Shown: positions 1 through 9,139 of the stretch, one piece after another
Numbering within the stretch: the stretch's first letter is position 1
How the letters are laid out: each line of letters opens with the position of its first letter
NCBI GenBank assembly: GCA_020536535.1
Contig: JAHLWZ010000452.1
Location: 716-23,764, forward strand
DNA length: 23,049 nucleotides
Source: Pelomyxa schiedti
Lineage: Eukaryota > Evosea > Pelobiontida > Pelomyxidae
Reading direction: 5' to 3'
Notes under the pieces: generated by a model
The model's database searches: none
What the model saw: only the letters and a program-made list of their open reading frames with translations
What the model was told of the DNA's origin: nothing
Program-made: the position numbers and the translations under genes

Positions 1-424
1 TAAAAAAAAAAAAAGGTGTAAGCAAAAACAAAAACAAAAAAAAAAAAAACCTCCTCAACGGAACTTGCAGTGGCATTACTTGGCTGTCGAGTACCGTCGT
101 CCGACGATACGTCGTCATCGGCCCTGTTAACCAGAAGAGGAACCTCCACTGACGCCATCCCCCGCCCGTGTGCCTTGTTGTGTTTGGTTTATTTGTTTGA
201 ACGGCCGTGATGAGATGCAGAAATCGGCAAGCAAAAGCGGCAGTCGACGTTCCGGAAAGACCCCAAGACCCGGGACACACTGATTTCCTCAGGCTTTTTC
301 TTTTTTAACATACCATACCACTCTAATGGGGGACTCCAGAGCTCTGTCCCCCAACTGCTCTTCCCACAGCGAGTTTTCCCAAAGAAACAAACGAATTTAG
401 AAAACAAACCAGCCGCCGTTGACG
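1..424. other. Upstream non-coding stretch
   Basis: I see no gene here. The first 49 bases are A-rich with several short A runs. A small perfect inverted repeat, GACGA-TACG-TCGTC, lies near position 105. The stretch most likely holds the promoter and 5' leader of the WW-C2 gene that starts at 425. The minus-strand ORF across 189-434 shows no recognisable motif and I treat it as chance. Confidence 0.5.
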
Positions 425-2565
425 ATGAGCGCACAGCCCCTAGTACCTTTTTTTTTTTCCTTTTTGCTTTTGCTGTTGTTACTTTTGTTTTGCCTCACCA
501 TTTTCTCACACAGGGACTTCCCCCCGGCTGGACTGAAGTGTACGATGCCGGTACCAACAAGGTAGTTTCTATGCCGCTCCTCCCAGCTCTACATCCCGAA
601 ACCAAATTTCACATTTCCCGTCTGACCCGGCCTTTTGGGCAGGTGTTTTACGTGAACCAGCTCAACAGAGTCACGCAATGGGACAGGCCAATGGCGCCGC
701 CGCCAGGTTGGTCGGGAATGGACCAAGCCACCGCTCCCATAATGACGGGGGGGATGCCGGGCATGGCAATGGGCGGGATCCCAATCGTGATGGTCCAGCA
801 GTCATCGCCCCCTCCAATGGTCGTCATGACACCCCCGCAAATGGCTATCACGTCCACGGCTCCTCCTCCAACCGGGGGCGTGGTGCATCTTCCTCCCCCT
901 TGGGTTGCAATTGTCGACCCCAAGACAAAGAAGGTGCGTGATTTCTATATTTAACTTTGCTAAAAATAGCCAGCTTGGGGTTTTTTTTTTTATTTTATTT
1001 CTAATAACAGTGGATTTGATTGGTTTAGGTGTACTACGCTAATACAAAGACTGGGGAGACTCAGTGGACACCCCCGGTTACTCCGGAATATCCTGGGCAG
1101 TTACCACCTGGCAATCAGCCACCCCCCCATTCACACCATCACCACCACCACTCTCCCTCACCCACCCCAGTTGCAACTAGCCCTCGAAGTACTGCTGCCA
1201 GTACACCTGCTTCCACGCCAGCTGCCCTTCCCACTGGATGGGAAGAGAGAGTTGATGCTGCTACTCGAACGGTGCCTGTCCTGCTATTATAATTATAGAA
1301 TATCTTTGACGAACCATATTTACAGAAGTACTACGTGAATGTAACAGCTGGTAAAATGCAGTGGAACTGTCCATCTGCAGGTTAATGCTTTTTCACCTCC
1401 TCTGGGTTCTGATTTTTTCTTCTTCCAGCTATTGAAATCACCGGGCCACTCTGGTTCTTTTCCTCTTTCTTCTCTCCCTTTTTTAACAGCTTTAGTATTC
1501 AATGTAAAGCAGCCCACCTACCATCAATGGATCTCACTGATACAGCGGGTAAGAAAGCGCTCATTGGAACAACTTACCTTTTGAAGATCCTTATTTTTTG
1601 ATTAAAAATCCTCTCTTTCCCGATAAGGAATTGTTCAGATCCGAGACAATAAAAGGGGTAGGCTCTCATATCTCCTTATCAAGCCTTACATCGTACAGAC
1701 CCAAAGCCCTAAGTGGGATATTTTTGTTCTTCTACTTCCAACGAAAGATGTGAATCAGCTTCTTGTTGTTGAAGCATGGGATTGGGACAGATTCTCCTCT
1801 AATGATCTAATGCACTTCTCTCTTTATATCACCCCAAAGTGACATTTATCAGTGGCACTTTTTCTATGCCGGCAAGAGAACTCCTGGAACATGGGACTGT
1901 AACAAAGGATTTACTGAAAGATGGCAGTAAGCGTGGCCAATTCACAATATCCATTCTGTGCCCAGTTGATTTATACTGTGAGGGAAGAAATCTTCCTAAA
2001 ATGGATTTTACTGGCAAGGCTGGTATTTATTTAGTGCCAACTTTTTTAAATCAATCAAATGCTTCAAAGGTGTCGATCCTTATTTCAAAGTGAAGAATCC
2101 ATCTAAGAAGAACCTGAAGCTCTTCAAATCAGAAATTTTGAAAGATGTAAGGAATATTCTAGACAACTCCTTATTCCAACAGGTTGTTTAGAATGCAAAC
2201 CCGAAATGGAAATTTTTTTCACTTTGCATTGCCAACACTGAGTTGGATGAGGCTCTCTGCTTTGAAGTAGTGGATTGGGATAGATTCTCTGCAAATGACA
2301 AGCTGTATGCAGTAACTAAGTTTTGTATCTTCTAACTGTAACCAGGGGAGAGTTTACGGTTAGCCTCAATCCCCTCCTCTCTTCAACTAAGTTCTCCTTC
2401 TCGTACTAGGTTACCCCTCGTTCTCTCATTCAAAACGGAATTTCTACAATGGATATTATACATAATGGGACAGCACGAGGAACATTTGTAATCAAGGTGC
2501 TTCCTCACATTCCCAATTCCCATAGGGACCAACCAGCACCTGCTGCGTCTCATTCAAAGCATTAG
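425..2565 (+). CDS. Three WW domains followed by two C2 domains
   Basis: Spliced from exons 425-442, 514-561, 643-933, 1029-1271, 1326-1380, 1429-1453, 1490-1548, 1628-1838, 1877-2022, 2070-2146, 2192-2304, 2346-2358 and 2410-2565, giving 484 residues in one frame. Three WW domains sit at about 7-38, 105-135 and 186-216, each with LPxGW or LPPPW and a second Trp (TQWDRP, TQWTPP, MQWNCP). Met/Pro-rich and Pro/His/Ser-rich linkers separate them. Two C2 repeats follow, at about 224-350 and 350-475. Each has an NLP/HLPxMD start, a PKW strand, WDWDRFSSND or VDWDRFSAND, and a closing RG(Q/T)F strand. The repeated Asp residues suggest calcium-dependent membrane binding, while WW domains bind proline-rich partners. 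The order resembles KIBRA and NEDD4 parts, but there is no HECT domain. An adaptor role is inference. The start at 425 is chosen because it joins the first WW exon in frame. Confidence 0.85.
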
Positions 2566-2619
2566 AGAAAAAAGTTTTGCTGTGTATAGACCCAAATACA
2601 AAAATATTATTGTTTGCTC

Positions 2620-3875
2620 CTAAAATTTTTCTGTGTAACTTCGGGTAATGGGTTTGGGTTTTGCTTTTACTTTCTTGTTGGTGGAGCCTGTTTTGCGTTT
2701 CTTTGCAAGTCTTTCTTCCATAAGTTTCTCCTCATCAACTCTGTCAGCCCAGGTACTTTTTCGGAGTTTGCACGGCCTATTTCCAACATACTTGCCTAGG
2801 GGAGTTTAGCATCAAGTTACTGTAACACTTTACCATTCATTTCTCGCAGGGCACGTGTGAAATCCATTGGGTCAGCAAAACTTACAAATCCATAGCCCCT
2901 ACTTTTTTGAGATCTTTTATCCCTTATGACCCTGTTTTGGGTACTGTCAGTGGAGTTGTCATAGGTAATTGATTGATTCAGTAATGTATATTAATTCAAA
3001 AGGTCACGAAAGGGCACTTGACTTGGCTTTTTGAAGTGAAGTATATTTGGCAAATGAACTGCGGAGTACTTCGTCGTTAACTTCATTTCCTAAGTCTCCA
3101 ACAAATAGTCTGAAGTCACCTAAAAGAATAAAATTGGTTAAAGAATACATAACGAGAACGCGTACTTTCAGGCCATTCGGCCAAAGAGGGATCCTCCCAG
3201 TGTTGTCCGGCACATGTTCGGAAGAATTTCTTGTTTGTGAGAGGGTATTGCTGAAGTACAGCACCTTTATTTACTCCTACATTGGCAGCAGCCGCTGCAG
3301 CAACGGCTGCAGCTGCAGCCACAGCGGCAGCAGGGTTAGAGACCAGCGCTGGATTTACAAGTTTTCCACTGGCAGCTGCAGCGGCCACGAGTGCAGCATG
3401 TTGCTTTTGAGCAGCAATCGTAGCGGCCGCTGCGGCGGCAGCACTTGACATAGGGGGTGGTATACTCAAGGAACCTGTATCAACCTGCCAGGGGTGAGTG
3501 ACAGAACAAAACATTAAGTCAGGTGTTTACCACAACAACAGGAGGCCCGTATTTAGTAAGCGTATACGTAGGTGGTGGCATTGGCGGAGGAGTCGAACTT
3601 GAAGTGGTCGTGGACGTCGTAGCAGTAGTGGATGCCGAAGTTGATGTCGAAGTGGTGGCAGAAGTGGACGACGACGTAGATGAAGAATTTCCCCCAGGTG
3701 TGCTCTGTAAACCCGGCGATGGTGGCACCAGTTGGTTGCTGTTGCCAGTACCACCCCCCCCGGTGTTCGTGGGGTGAGCGAGATGGTGCAAAAACGGCGC
3801 ATTCGTGGCGGCGGCAGCGGCAGCGACTGCTGCTGCTGCGGACTTGGGCTGCGACGGAGAAGGTGAGGGGTACAT
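2620..3875 (-). CDS. RBM42: RNA-binding protein 42-like (single RRM)
   Basis: Exons on the minus strand, 5' to 3': 3875-3531, 3484-3166, 3119-3023, 2931-2834 and 2795-2620, giving 344 residues; introns are 46, 46, 91 and 38 nt. The N-terminal 200 residues are low complexity: Ala runs, and Ser/Thr/Pro stretches. They are followed by the family signature WEDPSLAEWPE directly before the RRM. The RRM spans about 223-300, with RNP2 RLFVGDL and RNP1 RGYGFVSF (265-272). The tail after the RRM, GNRPCKLRKSTWADR, also matches RBM42 and then becomes Lys/Arg-rich. RBM42 is an RNA-binding protein associated with hnRNP K and splicing in animals; the same role here is inferred. Its stop codon lies 54 bp from the stop of the convergent WW-C2 gene, so the 3' ends probably overlap as transcripts. 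Confidence 0.95.
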
Positions 3876-4117
3876 GGGACTTGGTTTTTTTTTTTAAGTT
3901 ATAATAAAAGGAATTAACAATCTGAAGAAAATTCGGTGGCGTGCAGGCAAAGTAATGTGCCATTCGGGGTTTGACAACTTAGTTTCCCAACCCGTGGCAT
4001 CCGAGACACATGTCAAGATCTGAGGAGGCAGAACCCAAATCACCAACGTGGAAGATTTTCAACCACCACAGCTGACTGCTGTTGGACGAAGGGAGGAAGT
4101 TATACACTCAAACTGCC
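3876..4117. promoter_or_regulatory. Divergent intergenic region, RBM42 and DCN1
   Basis: These 242 bp separate the start codons of two divergent genes, so both promoters must lie here or overlap the leaders. A T-run follows 3885. An upstream ORF of 21 codons (ATG at 4010, TGA at 4073-4075) ends 42 bases before the DCN1 start codon. If the leader includes it, it could lower DCN1 translation. I see no TATA box I would defend. Confidence 0.4.
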
Positions 4118-5339
4118 ATGGATGTTGAGTTTGGCTCTATGTTCCCAGCCCTCGATGAGAATGTCGTCCAAGCGGTTGTTCTGGCGTGCTCAGGAAACGT
4201 CGATGCAGCATTGTCCATTTTGTTGGCCTATGCATCGGAGAAAGAATCTAGCAGTGGTGCCAATGATGCAGGGGAGGGTGCGGTTGTGTTCTTGGTGGAA
4301 ATGTTTCCTGACACGGATATTCACTTGATAAAAGCACTTTCTAAGATCAATGAGTACCTAGAGCCCTTACTATTTCCTTTTTTCTTCTGCTATTACCATT
4401 ACAGAGATGATACGGACCACACTGTGGGATTCCTTATGGAATTCAAAAACCAACTTGATTCACTTGGTGGTCCTGCTCGTAAGCCAGGGCAGCTGACTAA
4501 GGTCGATAAACAGGCAGCAATTGAAGTACGAAAAAAAAAAAAAATTGAATGTAATCCAGTTTCAGGCACAGTTTCAAAAGTATGCATCTATTCCTATCCC
4601 AGGGGCAGCTCCACCTACAGTGATCAACGAATCCTCAGTCATAAACTCTGAAGGTTGATTTCATTCACTGGATGTTCTTTGTTCGATGCCTACCAAAATA
4701 GGTGTTACACAATTGTTATCTGACATGAAGATCGCACCAGACTCGCTATCTGCCCTCATATTTGCATGGCAAATGGGTGAAAAGACCATGGGCATCATCA
4801 CCCACAACGAATTTGTTGAAGGCATGCAGCATCTGGGGTGTTCATCTCCTGAGGAAGCACGGTATACTGCATTGTACACCTCTTTCCAACAACATGTAGG
4901 AAGAAGCTCGAAGAGTTGCAAGTTGTTATAAAAAACAACAGGCAGAAATTCTCTGACTTGTACCAGTACGCCTTCAATTTTTGCAAAGATACAGAGGTGT
5001 CCACGGTCATTGATGTGTCTATGGCAATTCCAATGTGGGAAATTATAATGACCTGCCGACCGAACCTCCGGTAACAATGAAACCCACATAACTCCTAACA
5101 TATTTGAAAGGTATCACACTTCTAAATTGATCGAGTTTCTTCGTCAAAACAAGGCAGTGAAAGCAATCAATCGAGACCAGTGGCTCACCTGGCCAGAATT
5201 TGCACAAGCAATTCCACAGAACTATGACGGGTATGACTCATCACAACCGTGGCCCTTGCTCTTTGACGACTATGTTTCTTGGGTGAGGTCACCCCCTGCT
5301 TGCACACCACCAGACACGGGAATGTCCTCCGATTCCTGA
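4118..5339 (+). CDS. DCN1-like cullin neddylation factor with two CUE-like domains
   Basis: Exons 4118-4353, 4405-4525, 4566-4653, 4702-4861, 4900-5070 and 5111-5339 join in frame to 338 residues. The C-terminal half is the PONY domain of DCN1/DCUN1D proteins. It shows ALIFAWQMGEKTMG, NEFVEGMQHLGC, KFSDLYQYAFNFCKD, the helix MAIPMWEII, and the end motif WPLLFDDYVSWV. DCN1 proteins act as scaffold E3 co-factors that move NEDD8 from UBC12 to cullins. Metazoan DCN1 carries one UBA-like domain at the N-terminus. Here there are two CUE/UBA-like segments, one with FGSMFPALDENVVQAVV (4-20) and one with VEMFPDTDIHLIKAL. The 38-nt intron 4862-4899 restores exactly the family spacing. The least certain junction is 4653/4702, because the usual first PONY helix is not evident there. 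Upstream in-frame TGA at 4073 supports the 4118 start. Confidence 0.9.
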
Positions 5340-5479
5340 TTTGCCCTGTACACTAGTCCTTCAACTGTATAAAGGCCAAACAGTGTCTTTTTGTCAGTTT
5401 TTCACGCTTTTTTACCCCTTTTCTCATTGTTTGGAAAAATCACGTAGTAAAACGGGTTTTCTTTCAAAAACAAATCCCT

Positions 5480-6638
5480 TCATCTGCGCCTTCTCCCTTT
5501 CTTCTTATTTGCTTTGGGCTTGTTTGGTTGAGGCTGTGGTTGCGGCTGAGGATGAGGCTGAGGCTCTTGGTGTGGCTCTGCTTGTGGAAGCTCTTCTTTG
5601 TGCATTTGTGGGTGAATTGGGGTTTCATTTGTGGGGTGGGGTTCCGGTTGTGTGGCAACCACAGGAGGAGTGTCAACAGGGGGTTCTGGTGGAGTCATTT
5701 GTGTTGTTGATGTTGTGGTGGTTGTTTGGGCGCTATCCGAAGAGTTGGGCTTTTTTGCGGGTGTCTCTGGCTCTGTGACATAAGTCATCATTGTCTGTTT
5801 GTTTGATAGTATTTTGTTTGTACCTGGAACTGTATTAACAAGGTGCGGAAATTCCTTCTTGAAAACTCTGTGATTGTTATTGAAAGCGTGTGAGGCGGCT
5901 GCGAGTGCTTTCCGGTCTTCGGTAGAGGCCTCGATTGAACCGTAGGTCTGTGCCTCCTCGAGCTTTGGGTGTGGGTTCGTTGGGTGTGATGTTAGATCAC
6001 TTTCTTACCATAAACGATAATAGTCCGGTGAGAATGGAGGAGACACTCCACATGGGGTTCCAAGTTTCTGGGTGAACTGAAAACAATAGTAAGGGAATAG
6101 ATTACAGATTAATCTGGCGCACAGTCACTCATTGAGAAGCAGAGGCGAGTATCTGGCTTCAGGCAAAAACACAAGTAAGGAAACCATGAAAAAAAAGAAA
6201 AAGGGGTATGCACCTTAAATCTACCGTTTGGAGTATGAATCATAATAGAAGGTGGCTAGGAAGCCGTCAAAACCAGAAAGAAAAAGAGAGGGAAAAACCT
6301 TCATAGGGTATTCTGTAGTAAAAATAACGGGTCAACTTTAAAAATAAACTAGCAACAAGACACACCGCCAGGGAAAATCAAAGAGCCAAAGTATCTGCCG
6401 AGGTAGTAGGGCGAATCCGCCGGTCCAGTAATGCAATAGTGCCACACAAGTAAGTCATTTTGCGACGGGTGCGCCTCAACATACGGCACCGGATCTTTCA
6501 AAATTGCTCTGTACTCACGCGTCAACCGCACCTACGTCAAACAAATATTACTCCCATAGGTCATTCGCCTCGAAGTGGAGAAGAAAAAAAGGAAAAATAA
6601 CCACCACGCTAACGCCAACAACAACGCACCTTGTACAT
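5480..6638 (-). CDS. UBC6/UBE2J-type ubiquitin-conjugating enzyme without tail anchor
   Basis: Exons on the minus strand: 6638-6630, 6531-6366, 6312-6299, 6255-6214, 6156-6123, 6076-6009 and 5962-5480, giving 271 residues. The UBC fold runs from RLTREYRAILKDP to SILTGLLSF. TRLCFSMSDFHPETWNP contains the active-site cysteine (Cys83) and is diagnostic of the UBE2J/UBC6 branch. The segment SIEASTEDRKALAAAS and the following helix also match UBE2J. Family members work in ER-associated degradation and are held in the ER membrane by a C-terminal hydrophobic helix. Here the C-terminus is a Pro/Gln/Thr-rich tail of about 110 residues ending in a basic NKKKGRRRR with no hydrophobic segment. Only 140 bp remain before the neighbouring gene, and I find no exon that could supply an anchor. 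One coding exon is only 14 nt and the first is 9 nt. Confidence 0.93.
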
Positions 6639-6732
6639 TGTGTGTTGTGCACAACAAGCTCAAAAATTTAAATTTACAGATCTGCAATCTGAAAGGGTTC
6701 CTGAGGTACTGAGTACAGCACTGGGCCCCTGA

Positions 6733-8099
6733 TCAGGACCAGAAATCGTCGTCGTCCTCCTCCACCTCGCTGAATAGGGCCGGGGACTGCGCGCGGCCCG
6801 AGCGCTCCAGCGTCCTCACGCGGTTCTGCAGCGCCGCGACCTCGCCCTGCAGGCGCAGTATCACCGGGCGCAGGTGCACGACCGGGCACGCCCGCGTGTG
6901 CTCGGCCAGGTCCGGCACGGCGCCGTGCCACGGGCAGCCCATGTCCGCCGCGGGGCACGCGGCCGCGGCCTTGGGGCACTCCGCCGCCTCGTGCCTCGCC
7001 CGCGCCGACGGCGCCACCTTGGCCCCGCAGCCCAGGGCGCACGGCACCGGGCACGCGTTGATGTGCTCCTCGTAGGTCCCCCTGGTCACTGCCCCCTTGC
7101 AAACTGTGGGTGTGTTTGTTGGTTGGTTGGTTTTTTTTGGTGGTTAGTTGTTGGCGGTTGCAAGGGGGGGGGGGGGGGTTGTGGAACGCTACACACCGGG
7201 GCACTCGACCTTGAGCTCGTCCAGGGGCTGCGTGATGGCTCTTGGGACGGCGGTCAGTGTGCCGTTCTGGACCGGGGCCCTGCACATCGGGCAATGGTCG
7301 CCGAGCACGATGCAGGCCCTGGGGGCGCCCTCGACCTGCCGGGTGCAGAACATGTGGCCGCAGCCAGAGTGCATCATCGGGGCCAGGAGCGGCATGAAGC
7401 AGACCGGGCACTTGAGGTGCTCCCCGCACTTTTCCAGCTCGCCCTCGATGTACACGAACTGAGGAGCGGGCGCGGGTGGAGGTGGCGGGCGGGGAGGAGG
7501 CGGGGGCGTGGGCATAGTGGTGGTGGCGGCGGCGGCGGCGGGCCGCCTAGAGCCCCGTATGATTTCCAACATGGTGTTGCGCGTTCGCATATTTGATTGG
7601 AGTCTGCTTTCTAGGGCAGAGGCGAGAGAAGAAGGCGGTGGTGGTGCGCGTGGGGCCGCGGGGTCGACTGTTCTTGAGAGTCCAGGTATCACAGGGTTAG
7701 TCCCCACCCAAAGAGAATACAAAGCAGTCACCAACAATAACGAAACCAATAAGAGATAAGCCACAGTGTTAAAAAAATGTTGGCAGGGCGAAACGACAAC
7801 AAAAGCACCAAAAATGGGAGAGCACACACACAACATCCCCAGCACACACCCAACACCGGGATGCTCCTGTCATTTGTCACGGTTTTCTTTAACCTGTGGC
7901 CCTTGTGTATGTCGGTCAAAAGGGCGCCCCTTCCCGAGGATGCCGGAGGTGGGCAGCACTGCGTCGCCGCCGGCCGCGGCGGGGGCGGTGGCGGCGGCGG
8001 GGGGCAGCTACTGCTCGTGGTCGCGCTCGCGGTGGACGATGGGGACGGCGGGCCCCCGTGGTGGTCGTAACCCATTCGGCGTCGGCCCCAGTTGAACAT
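6733..8099 (-). CDS. WH2 - polyproline - RING - TRAF-type zinc finger protein
   Basis: Exons 8099-7850, 7667-7197 and 7103-6733 join in frame to 363 residues. Residues 56-80 are a verprolin/WIP-type WH2 motif (ALLTDIHKGHRLKKT, then TNDRSIP) that should bind actin monomers, preceded by a nine-proline run. A second Pro/Ala-rich linker follows. A RING lies at about 170-212: C170-x2-C173, C186-G-H188-x2-C191 and C209-P-M-C212. Cysteine- and histidine-rich fingers spaced like TRAF-type zinc fingers follow (CPVC...H...C, ECPKAA, CPWH), then a short coiled coil and an acidic end. This predicts a ubiquitin ligase able to bind actin. The usual sixth RING ligand is not at its normal place; residue 194 is Gln and the next Cys is 202. 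The link between the WH2 exon and the RING exon depends on a 182-nt intron; two separate genes remain possible. The gene is far more GC-rich than its neighbours. Confidence 0.75.
7164..7178. repeat. Run of 15 G (C on the coding strand)
   Basis: Fifteen consecutive G bases lie inside the second intron (7104-7196) of the WH2-RING gene, near its 5' splice site. Such runs are prone to length variation and sequencing error, so the exact intron length is unsure. They do not touch the reading frame. Confidence 0.9.
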
Positions 8100-8457
8100 T
8101 CCGTTGTGTGTCTGGCGCCTCTTTTTTTTTTTTTTTTGTTGGATTTTCAACCGAAACGGTTTCGCTTGGGTTGGATCTTGAGAAGGTGGTGAGCACTGAA
8201 TGGCGTTCAAATACGCGGGTGAACAATAAAATGCGAAAAGAGGGATGCAGTTTGGTTGATGTCGTTTGTCGGTGGGGCTCTGGTGGGTTAGGTGGTGCGT
8301 GGCGTGCTACCAGTTACGCAGCCGTTTTGCAATGTGACTGTTGTTGGCAATTTTCATTATGTGTGTCTACTTTTTTTTTTTCCCTTTTTTCCCCTCGTTA
8401 ACCTTGGGTTTGTCCAGTATTTACTCTATTATCTTTTTTAGTTAAAAATTTACGATA
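8100..8457. other. Non-coding stretch upstream of the WH2-RING gene
   Basis: I see no convincing gene. Two long T tracts stand out, at about 8120-8136 and 8370-8392, with G/T-rich sequence between. It probably holds the promoter of the minus-strand WH2-RING gene. A short plus-strand reading (GSGGLGGAW near 8277) resembles a kinase glycine loop but has no supporting context. Confidence 0.4.
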
Positions 8458-8589
8458 CTAATCGTAACACAGTGGGGACTGGTTCTGATACGGATACCCT
8501 TGCTCTTTGAGATGTGCTTTCCGCTCCTTGAACCTATTTTCTTTCTTCGGCGGGTCCGTTTTTCTTGGTCTGCTACGCGTTGGGGCCAT
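8458..8589 (-). CDS. Possible small basic protein, unrecognised
   Basis: An ORF of 43 residues begins at ATG 8589 (an in-frame ATG at 8619 would give 53 residues) and stops with TAG at 8458-8460. The product is Lys/Arg/Pro-rich, with a central KKENRFKERKAHLKEQGYPY segment that looks more protein-like than chance. I do not recognise the family. No splice site is needed. It could also be the last exon of a gene whose other exons I failed to see. Confidence 0.3.
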   Translation of the reverse strand: MAPTRSRPRKTDPPKKENRFKERKAHLKEQGYPYQNQSPLCYD

Positions 8590-8742
8590 ACTTGTCACAG
8601 TGACCTTCCTATTTCTCATATCGTAAAGGTAGGTTTCCCTCGAGTTCTCACTTGCTTCTAACTATATATGTGAGGGGACAGAACCCTGCTAAGTGGTATT
8701 GGTCCAGTATTATTTCCGAATGCTACTGCCCTCTCCCCACAG

Positions 8743-9139
8743 AAAGAAATGAGAATATCCTTGGAGACATTAAACCGCAAAACATAATGATCCATGAACG
8801 TTGGAATGTTAAGGTTGTGATACACAACCGTATTTTATTTGATCTAATCAGAGTTTTGGCAGTTGGGAGATATGGGATCATGCAGGCACTACGATTGCGC
8901 GACGAACAGCATTTCCCCGACCGAAAAGCTGGAGGGCACTATGTATACCGAAACAGTCCACCTTCCATTATTATTGGCTCACTGTCCCCCAGTGGAATAT
9001 CTTGCCTGTAGTTGTTGCAGGAGACCAGCACCGCTTCCACACAGGCAAACACAACCAAATGAGATTGACTCACTTTGGTATCAGTTTCGCCTTTGGGGTG
9101 AACCTGTGGGATCTGGTTTTTCCGTTTGGGGATTACTGA
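8743..9139 (+). pseudogene. Remnant of a protein kinase C-lobe
   Basis: Pieces of a kinase appear in the right order. The first exon-like block (8743-8813) reads NILGDIKPQN, the catalytic loop, then a beta strand WNVK. A 49-nt intron (8814-8862) joins in frame to LGDMGS, which sits where DFG belongs and at the normal spacing. EGT follows near 8932-8940, resembling the end of the activation segment. About 140 bases later, in another frame, SFAFGVNLWDLVFPFG resembles subdomain IX, and a TGA ends it at 9139. I cannot find the N-lobe with glycine loop and lysine, and no splice choice I tried connects the last two blocks. The HRD position is LGD and DFG is DMG. A decayed gene copy is the simplest reading; a divergent pseudokinase with missed exons is the alternative. 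Confidence 0.45.

Noticed and set aside
1800-1880. An apparent frameshift in the first C2 domain after SSND.
   Set aside because: The frame simply continues (HFSLYITP) into a 38-nt GT-AG intron at 1839-1876, which matches the second C2 repeat in phase.
4654-4701. A frame reading LFDAYQN just before the PONY domain of DCN1, resembling the usual first helix and implying a one-base frameshift.
   Set aside because: Removing a 48-nt intron with a tag acceptor gives an uninterrupted frame. The motif is only seven residues and can only be joined by inventing an inserted base. Some doubt remains about this junction.
4874-4899. A 26-nt intron in DCN1, which would have been remarkable.
   Set aside because: A donor 12 bases earlier (4862) gives a 38-nt intron in the same frame and exactly the family spacing between the LGC and KFSDLY motifs.
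5341-5778. Plus-strand 145-residue ORF opposite the UBC6 tail.
   Set aside because: Antisense shadow of the Pro/Gln-rich tail exon, with no motif of its own.
6874-7596. Plus-strand 240-residue ORF opposite the RING gene.
   Set aside because: High GC removes stop codons on all frames here; the minus strand carries the RING and zinc-finger cysteines.
8226-8345. Plus-strand GSGGLGGAW as a kinase glycine loop for the kinase remnant downstream.
   Set aside because: The following lysine is not present, the sequence is G/T-rich low complexity, and no exon path links it to 8743.
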